NCBI GenBank assembly: GCA_039026755.1
Contig: JBCCLR010000137.1
Location: 1-9,980 of the forward strand
Origin: CAKZYD01 sp039026755
Lineage (GTDB): Bacteria; Pseudomonadota; Alphaproteobacteria; Sphingomonadales; CAKZYD01
Length of the DNA: 9,980 bases
Reading direction: 5' to 3'
Numbering within the stretch: the stretch's first letter is position 1; each line of letters starts with the position of its first letter. Both the position numbers and the translations under genes were made by a program. A model generated the notes under the pieces. The model made no database searches. It was not told the DNA's origin and was given only the letters and a program-made list of their open reading frames with translations. Of the stretch, positions 6,219 to 9,980 are shown piece by piece.

Positions 6219-6869
6219 ATGAAATTGTTGCTTACAACGGCAGCTGCTCTAGCGGCCATGGTTTCTGTTGCTTCGGCAGCAACAGTGACTGTCGGATCAA
6301 ATGTTGTTCCTCCCATGGCCGTGCAGGATTTGGGTGCACCCGCGGTGATGACAAACTCATTTTTTGACATCTCGTTGACGTCCATTGGAGACTCCGTTGA
6401 CATCGTGTACAAACGCGGTGGCGGTGAAGGTATTGTCGGAAGTGGAAGTTCCGAAGTTTTTGTCGATGAGGTTGTACCGCAATCAATTAACGAGGGCATC
6501 AGCCTAAGTTCAACGATTAACAATCTGTCCGTCCGTGCGACAATTGGTATTGACTCGCTGCCAACAGGCAACAACCCATTCACGAATTTGCGTCTCGCTG
6601 TGGATGGACCGTCCGGCGTTGTGTTTGACACCGCCTTCGGTTTGGATACGCTGCAGTTCACGTTTGTGCTTATCAAAGGCACAATCCAGGAGCAGTTGGA
6701 TGTCTACGGTTTTGGTGAGTTGGGTACTGGACGGAACTTCACCGTTCGTTTTGAAGCTTTACGTCAAGTTCCGACCCCCGCTGCTGGCGCTCTGTTCGGG
6801 TCAGTTTTGGTCGGTGCGGCTGTAATTCGTCGCCGGAATGTTCGGCACAAGCTGGGTATTCCTGCTTAA
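6219..6869 (+). CDS. Secreted protein with VPxPA/PEP-CTERM-type C-terminal sorting signal
   Basis: A 216-residue exported protein of unknown function. Residues 1-20 are a signal peptide with likely cleavage after VASA. The mature part is Gly/Ser/Thr/Val-rich with alternating polar and hydrophobic residues, suggesting a beta-sandwich, and has no cysteine. The C-terminus carries a tripartite sorting signal: VPTPAA (184-189), a hydrophobic segment AGALFGSVLVGAAVI, then RRR (204-206), with a ten-residue tail beyond the arginines that is longer than usual. This resembles the VPxPA variant of PEP-CTERM, cleaved by an exosortase at the inner membrane. The ATG at 6219 is chosen over the in-frame ATG at 6168 because GAAAGGAAAG (6206-6215) precedes it, the signal peptide starts there, and 6168 lies upstream of the expected sigma-54 transcript start. 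The adjacent exopolysaccharide genes fit a role in biofilm or surface matrix, which is inferred. Confidence 0.85.
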   Translation: MKLLLTTAAALAAMVSVASAATVTVGSNVVPPMAVQDLGAPAVMTNSFFDISLTSIGDSVDIVYKRGGGEGIVGSGSSEVFVDEVVPQSINEGISLSSTINNLSVRATIGIDSLPTGNNPFTNLRLAVDGPSGVVFDTAFGLDTLQFTFVLIKGTIQEQLDVYGFGELGTGRNFTVRFEALRQVPTPAAGALFGSVLVGAAVIRRRNVRHKLGIPA

Positions 6870-6893
6870 GTTGAACTTGCATTTAAGTGTTTG

Positions 6894-6927
6894 AAATAGG
6901 GGTCTGTGTGCCCCTATTTTATTTTTT
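6894..6927 (+). terminator. Strong intrinsic terminator after the sorted-protein gene
   Basis: AAATAGGGG (6894-6902) and CCCCTATTT (6911-6919) form a perfect nine-pair stem with an eight-base loop, followed by a T-rich tract through 6927. It lies 25 bases past the stop at 6869. It separates the sigma-54 transcript from the exopolysaccharide operon, implying the latter has its own promoter between about 6930 and 7049. Confidence 0.93.
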
Positions 6928-6949
6928 GTTATTGTTTGCGTTACGTTTA

Positions 6950-6997
6950 CCTATTAGGTTGATCGTTAAAGGCTAGTAGCCGACGTCTTAACCTAGG
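6950..6997. promoter_or_regulatory. Cluster of short palindromes upstream of the exopolysaccharide operon
   Basis: Three palindromic elements lie in 48 bases: CCTATTAGG (6950-6958), GGCTAGTAGCC (6971-6981) and CCTAGG (6992-6997). Their centres are about 22 and 18-19 bases apart, close to two helical turns. TAGGTT (6955-6960) and AACCTA (6990-6995) also form an inverted repeat around the middle element. This could be an operator array for the downstream operon or a leader RNA fold. No good sigma-70 hexamer pair or sigma-54 element was identified in the gap. Confidence 0.35.
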
Positions 6998-7049
6998 CTC
7001 TACCGCAGGTACTCTTAACCCCCACTAACCCTTGCAAGGTAGGTTGCGA

Positions 7050-7619
7050 ATGTCTTTACCTCGAATTATTGTTCTTGCCGCCGCGATGATGATGCTGGCG
7101 ACCCCATTTCAAGCATCTGCACAGGCTTTACCCGATTATACGCTCAACCCGGGCGATCAGTTGCAGGTATCCGTTTGGCGTGAAGAAACGCTGTCTCGCA
7201 ATCTCGTTATTTTGCCTGATGGGACGATCGGCTTTCCGCTTGTTGGGACTGTTAAGCTAGCTGGGCTCACAGTTGCCCAGGCTGAAAAGTTGTTGAATGA
7301 TAAGCTGAGTGCAACCATCCGCGCGCCACGCACCACCGTCGTGGTTAACTCAGTCGCCGGAAATAGAGTTTATATCATTGGCCGTATCGGCTCGCCTGGT
7401 GGTTACGTATTACAGGCCGACACGACCCTCCCGCAGCTCATCAGTTTGGCTGGGGGCTTTGCGGAGTTTGCGAAAGAAAACCGGATTGCAGTTCTGCGTC
7501 GCACAGATGGAGGAACGAGCCGCATAGGTTTTGACCTGGGACGCCTCCTCAAAGGGGAGTTAGACGAGCGTGTAGCAGACTTTAGTCTGCAAGCAGGCGA
7601 CGTCATCGTTGTTCCCTAA
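7050..7619 (+). CDS. Short polysaccharide export protein (OPX/Wza family, Poly_export + SLBB)
   Basis: A 189-residue periplasmic export protein for exopolysaccharide. It has a signal peptide (about 1-25, ending near QASAQA), a Poly_export domain (about 28-100) with DYTLNPGDQLQVSVW and LPDGTIGFPLVGTVKLAGLT, and an SLBB-type domain (about 105-155) with VYIIGRIGSPGGYVL and LISLAGGF; it ends at GDVIVVP. It lacks the lipobox cysteine and the C-terminal helix that forms the outer-membrane pore in Wza, making it a short OPX protein like those of exosortase-linked polysaccharide loci. The ATG at 7050 is preferred over the in-frame TTG at 7032 because AAGGTAGG (7036-7043) sits six bases upstream and the signal peptide begins there. 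It is first in the visible operon and is followed by a beta-barrel gene that may supply the missing pore. Confidence 0.93.
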   Translation: MSLPRIIVLAAAMMMLATPFQASAQALPDYTLNPGDQLQVSVWREETLSRNLVILPDGTIGFPLVGTVKLAGLTVAQAEKLLNDKLSATIRAPRTTVVVNSVAGNRVYIIGRIGSPGGYVLQADTTLPQLISLAGGFAEFAKENRIAVLRRTDGGTSRIGFDLGRLLKGELDERVADFSLQAGDVIVVP

Positions 7620-7663
7620 GCGCTATTGACAGAAAGCCGATGGGCGCTCCGCTCTCAAGAAAT

Positions 7664-7686
7664 ACGACCGCTCTATTATCGGTCGT
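7664..7686 (+). other. Perfect hairpin in the leader between the OPX gene and the barrel gene
   Basis: ACGACCG (7664-7670) and CGGTCGT (7680-7686) form a perfect seven-pair stem with a nine-base loop, 45 bases after the OPX stop. The sequence after it is not T-rich, so it is not a standard terminator. It lies in a 197-base gap (7620-7816) that is long for this operon. The gap also has a TACAAT at 7754-7759 with TTGGAA at 7733-7738, but the 15-base spacing is short for a promoter. A processing or attenuation role is possible. Confidence 0.4.
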
Positions 7687-7816
7687 TAAGAGTTTGATGA
7701 CATCCCGTGGGATTGGATTCCGGGCGCAGACTTTGGAAGTCATAAAATATGGATACAATGTCAAATACGTCTGGAACGATATCTGGAAGATGCCGGCAGC
7801 GCATAGGGGCCTATTC

Positions 7817-9031
7817 ATGAGTATTCGCCTTGTGCGTCGTTACTTCTTTCGTGCAGGCAATGCATTTGGCAGCGGCTGGGTGAAGGTTTATTGCGCGTCT
7901 GTGTTTGTGTTGGGCCTTCTGTTGGGAGGGCCTACACAAGCACTGGACTACCGGACAGCAATTCAAGTGAATGCCGGAGCCGACTACGACAGTAACCGGT
8001 TCTTGGGCCTATCGGATAATGCGGAGGTGACCCGTTTTGTCCTTTCACCCACCTGGACACAGCGTTGGCTCGATAGCGTTACACAAATTGATTTCCGCAA
8101 TTCAGCGTCCATATTCCAGTCGTTGGACGATGATGTTGAGCAGGATCGTGTCGATTTTAATTCTGAGCTTTCTTACAATCGGCGCTTGCCCACGGGGCAG
8201 TGGGGACTGGCTGGAAATATAAGGCGCCGCAATTTGCTTGACGCGCAGCGTGAAGATGCGGGCGTGGACGGCACTGATAGTTTAATATGGACGTATGGAG
8301 CCTCCGGCCAGTGGTCCAAATCACTGTCTCAGTTGACGTCAATAAATGCGTCAGCCGGTGTATCCTTCATTGATCCCAGTGATGTCGAAGAGGGCGTCAT
8401 CGCGCCTGGCTTGCGGACACGATCAACCAATTATAGCGCAAGCTTAGGATTAAACAGAGTACTCAGTACGCGCTGGACGGTCGGTGTCTTAGCAACAGCG
8501 CGGCGACAAAATCCGGATACCGATTTTTTTGGCGGCACTACGAGTGGAAATCTATCGCTTACAACCCGATATCAATTTACGGAATATTGGTCCGTCAATG
8601 GACGGGTTGGCGCCGTTTATATTGACAGCGACTTCGTTTCTCGATCGGCCATTTCGGGCGGTGCAGGCCTGTTGTACGACTTCGAACGTTTGAGGGTTCG
8701 GCTTAATGCCGCTCGGGATTTTCAACCCAGCATCAACGGTACTCTCAGGGATACGCTCACCGGAAGTATGGAAGTCAATTATGATGTGGCAAAACGTGTG
8801 ACGGTGAGCGCCGGGGGTAGGTATAGAGAAAGCAGCTTAGAAGGCGCTGCTGATCAAGATTTAACGCTGTATTCGTTGTTTTCATCCGCTAATTGGCGAT
8901 TTGCGAAAAACTTAGAGCTAAATTTACGCTATACCTTTACTGATCAAGAATTGCGCGAAACGTCGGGGTCTAGTCATCGCGTCGGGATTTCATTGACGTT
9001 TAGTTATCCACCTCAGGGATTGTCGGAATAG
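7817..9031 (+). CDS. Outer-membrane beta-barrel protein of the exopolysaccharide locus
   Basis: A 404-residue protein predicted to form an outer-membrane beta-barrel. A long basic N-region precedes a hydrophobic segment ending GGPTQA, then mature LDYRTAIQVNAGADYDSNRF, a start typical of the putative beta-barrel porin 2 / exosortase-system outer-membrane family. The rest is a series of alternating amphipathic strands with aromatic girdles and short polar turns (for example SVNGRVGAVYIDSDF), ending in the strand HRVGISLTFSYP. The frame is open back to an ATG at 7640, but 7817 is preferred: TAGGGG (7805-7810) precedes it, the signal peptide begins soon after, and the upstream codons include many rare ones (AGA, AGG, ATA, CTA). 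It lies between the OPX gene and a Wzz-type gene, so a pore or scaffold role in polymer export is likely but unproven. Confidence 0.85.
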   Translation: MSIRLVRRYFFRAGNAFGSGWVKVYCASVFVLGLLLGGPTQALDYRTAIQVNAGADYDSNRFLGLSDNAEVTRFVLSPTWTQRWLDSVTQIDFRNSASIFQSLDDDVEQDRVDFNSELSYNRRLPTGQWGLAGNIRRRNLLDAQREDAGVDGTDSLIWTYGASGQWSKSLSQLTSINASAGVSFIDPSDVEEGVIAPGLRTRSTNYSASLGLNRVLSTRWTVGVLATARRQNPDTDFFGGTTSGNLSLTTRYQFTEYWSVNGRVGAVYIDSDFVSRSAISGGAGLLYDFERLRVRLNAARDFQPSINGTLRDTLTGSMEVNYDVAKRVTVSAGGRYRESSLEGAADQDLTLYSLFSSANWRFAKNLELNLRYTFTDQELRETSGSSHRVGISLTFSYPPQGLSE

Positions 9032-9039
9032 AGGTTTTT

Positions 9040-9980
9040 ATGCAGTACGAACTTTCACTACAAGACTACATTGCCATCATAAAGCGGCGTGTTTGGTATT
9101 TCATAATCCCATTTGTTGCGCTTGGTGTTATTACCATCGGCGTCGCGCTTCTGTTACCAGCAATTTACCAATCGACTGGTAAAATTCTTGTTGAATCGCA
9201 GCAGATTCCGACGGATTTGATTAGATCAACGGTAACCGGGCAGGCGGCTGAGCGTATTCAGATTATTCGCCAACGCGTGATGACCCGAGCAAACTTGTCG
9301 CGCGTGATTGATAAATTTGACGTGTTCCCAAAGGATGGCCCACGGCTTTCTGTATCGGAACAGATCGATGAAATGCGCGATCGTATTGGGTTGGAACTCG
9401 TTTCCGGTGGTGTGCGGAATCGTGCACAGCAGTCTACGATTGCCTTTGACCTGTCCTACGAAGACCGTAACCCAAAGCAAGCCCTTCGCGTCACCAACGA
9501 ACTCATTACATTGTTTTTGGATGAAAACGTCCGCACCCGGACCGCGCGGGCGTCTGAAACCACGGACTTTTTAGAAAATGAAGCCGACAAATTGCGCCGT
9601 TCGTTGGAAGCGTTAGAGACTCAAATCGCGTCCTTCAAGGCCGAAAACGCAAATGCTCTTCCTGAGCAATTGGCTATGCATCTGAGCATGCTCCAAACGA
9701 ATGAAAATGAGCTGAAGCGTATCAACGCAGACAAAAAAGCGACCGAAGAAAATCTTCGCTTTTTGCAAATTGAACTGACCGGAACAAAGTCTGGCATTGG
9801 TTCTTCAGGACCAAAATCGTCAGCCCAGAGTCCAGCACAGCAGCTGGCAGCAGCACGCTCGCGACTTGTTGCGTTACAGGCGCGGTATCTGGATGATTGG
9901 CCAGACATCATCGCGGTTAAGGAGGAAATTGCGGGCCTTGAAAAAAGTCTAGCTAATCCCGCGCCGCTTGATGACTTGCA
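9040..9980 (+). CDS. Wzz/GumC-type polysaccharide chain-length determinant (partial, 3' end outside window)
   Basis: The first 313 residues of an inner-membrane polysaccharide co-polymerase that controls polymer length and links synthesis to export. It opens MQYELSLQDYIAIIKRR, then a first transmembrane helix (about 21-43) ending LLPAIYQSTGKILVES, the Wzz domain signature. The periplasmic part is largely helical coiled coil (about 165-250 and 265-305) and includes FKAENANALPEQ (199-210) and YLDDWPDI (283-290), both typical of GumC-like and exosortase-system chain-length proteins. The frame is open to the window edge; the second transmembrane helix, and any kinase domain, would lie beyond. The ATG at 9040 has GAGG (9031-9034) overlapping the barrel gene's stop, so the two are tightly coupled. 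Confidence 0.92.
   Translation, partial: MQYELSLQDYIAIIKRRVWYFIIPFVALGVITIGVALLLPAIYQSTGKILVESQQIPTDLIRSTVTGQAAERIQIIRQRVMTRANLSRVIDKFDVFPKDGPRLSVSEQIDEMRDRIGLELVSGGVRNRAQQSTIAFDLSYEDRNPKQALRVTNELITLFLDENVRTRTARASETTDFLENEADKLRRSLEALETQIASFKAENANALPEQLAMHLSMLQTNENELKRINADKKATEENLRFLQIELTGTKSGIGSSGPKSSAQSPAQQLAAARSRLVALQARYLDDWPDIIAVKEEIAGLEKSLANPAPLDDL

Noticed and set aside
7640..7816. N-terminal extension of the beta-barrel protein from ATG 7640
   Set aside because: It would place 59 residues with rare codons before the signal peptide; a 59-codon open stretch by chance is not remarkable.

Overview
The window reads as chromosomal DNA of a proteobacterium, most likely an alphaproteobacterium. 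That placement is an inference from gene families (an AcoABC-type dehydrogenase, a VPxPA-type exosortase-sorted protein, an exosortase-type exopolysaccharide locus, Gram-negative outer-membrane proteins); no rRNA or other phylogenetic marker is present. No tRNA, rRNA, CRISPR array, insertion sequence or phage gene was seen.

The left half (about 1-5824) is a metabolic module. An AMP-forming acyl-CoA synthetase lies on the minus strand (4-1608), divergent from a TetR-family regulator (1773-2501). Three tandem genes follow: E1 alpha (acoA, GTG start at 2648), E1 beta (acoB, 3663) and an E2-like protein (acoC, 4724) in which a lipoyl domain is fused to an alpha/beta hydrolase. Together they look like an acetoin-dehydrogenase-type thiamine diphosphate/lipoate complex that cleaves a 2-hydroxyketone or 2-oxo substrate and passes an acyl group to CoA. 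No E3 gene is in view. The hexamer CAGGTG/CACCTG occurs five times in the short gaps of this module and only twice in the rest of the window, so it is a candidate binding-site core for the TetR protein.

The middle (5825-6218) is a 394-base gap without a convincing gene. It ends in a textbook sigma-54 promoter (TGGCACG-N4-TTGC, 6149-6163) with a palindromic candidate enhancer site about 50 bases upstream. The promoter serves a small secreted protein (6219-6869) with a signal peptide and a C-terminal VPTPAA / hydrophobic / RRR sorting tail, followed by a strong intrinsic terminator (6894-6927).

The right part (7050 to the window end) begins an exopolysaccharide export operon: a short periplasmic OPX-type export protein, an outer-membrane beta-barrel protein, and the N-terminal two thirds or so of a Wzz/GumC-type chain-length determinant cut by the window edge. 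The short OPX protein lacks the part that crosses the outer membrane in Wza, so the adjacent barrel is a plausible pore partner. The sorted protein and the exopolysaccharide genes fit the known pairing of PEP-CTERM-like proteins with exosortase-linked polysaccharide loci, but here they appear to be separately transcribed.
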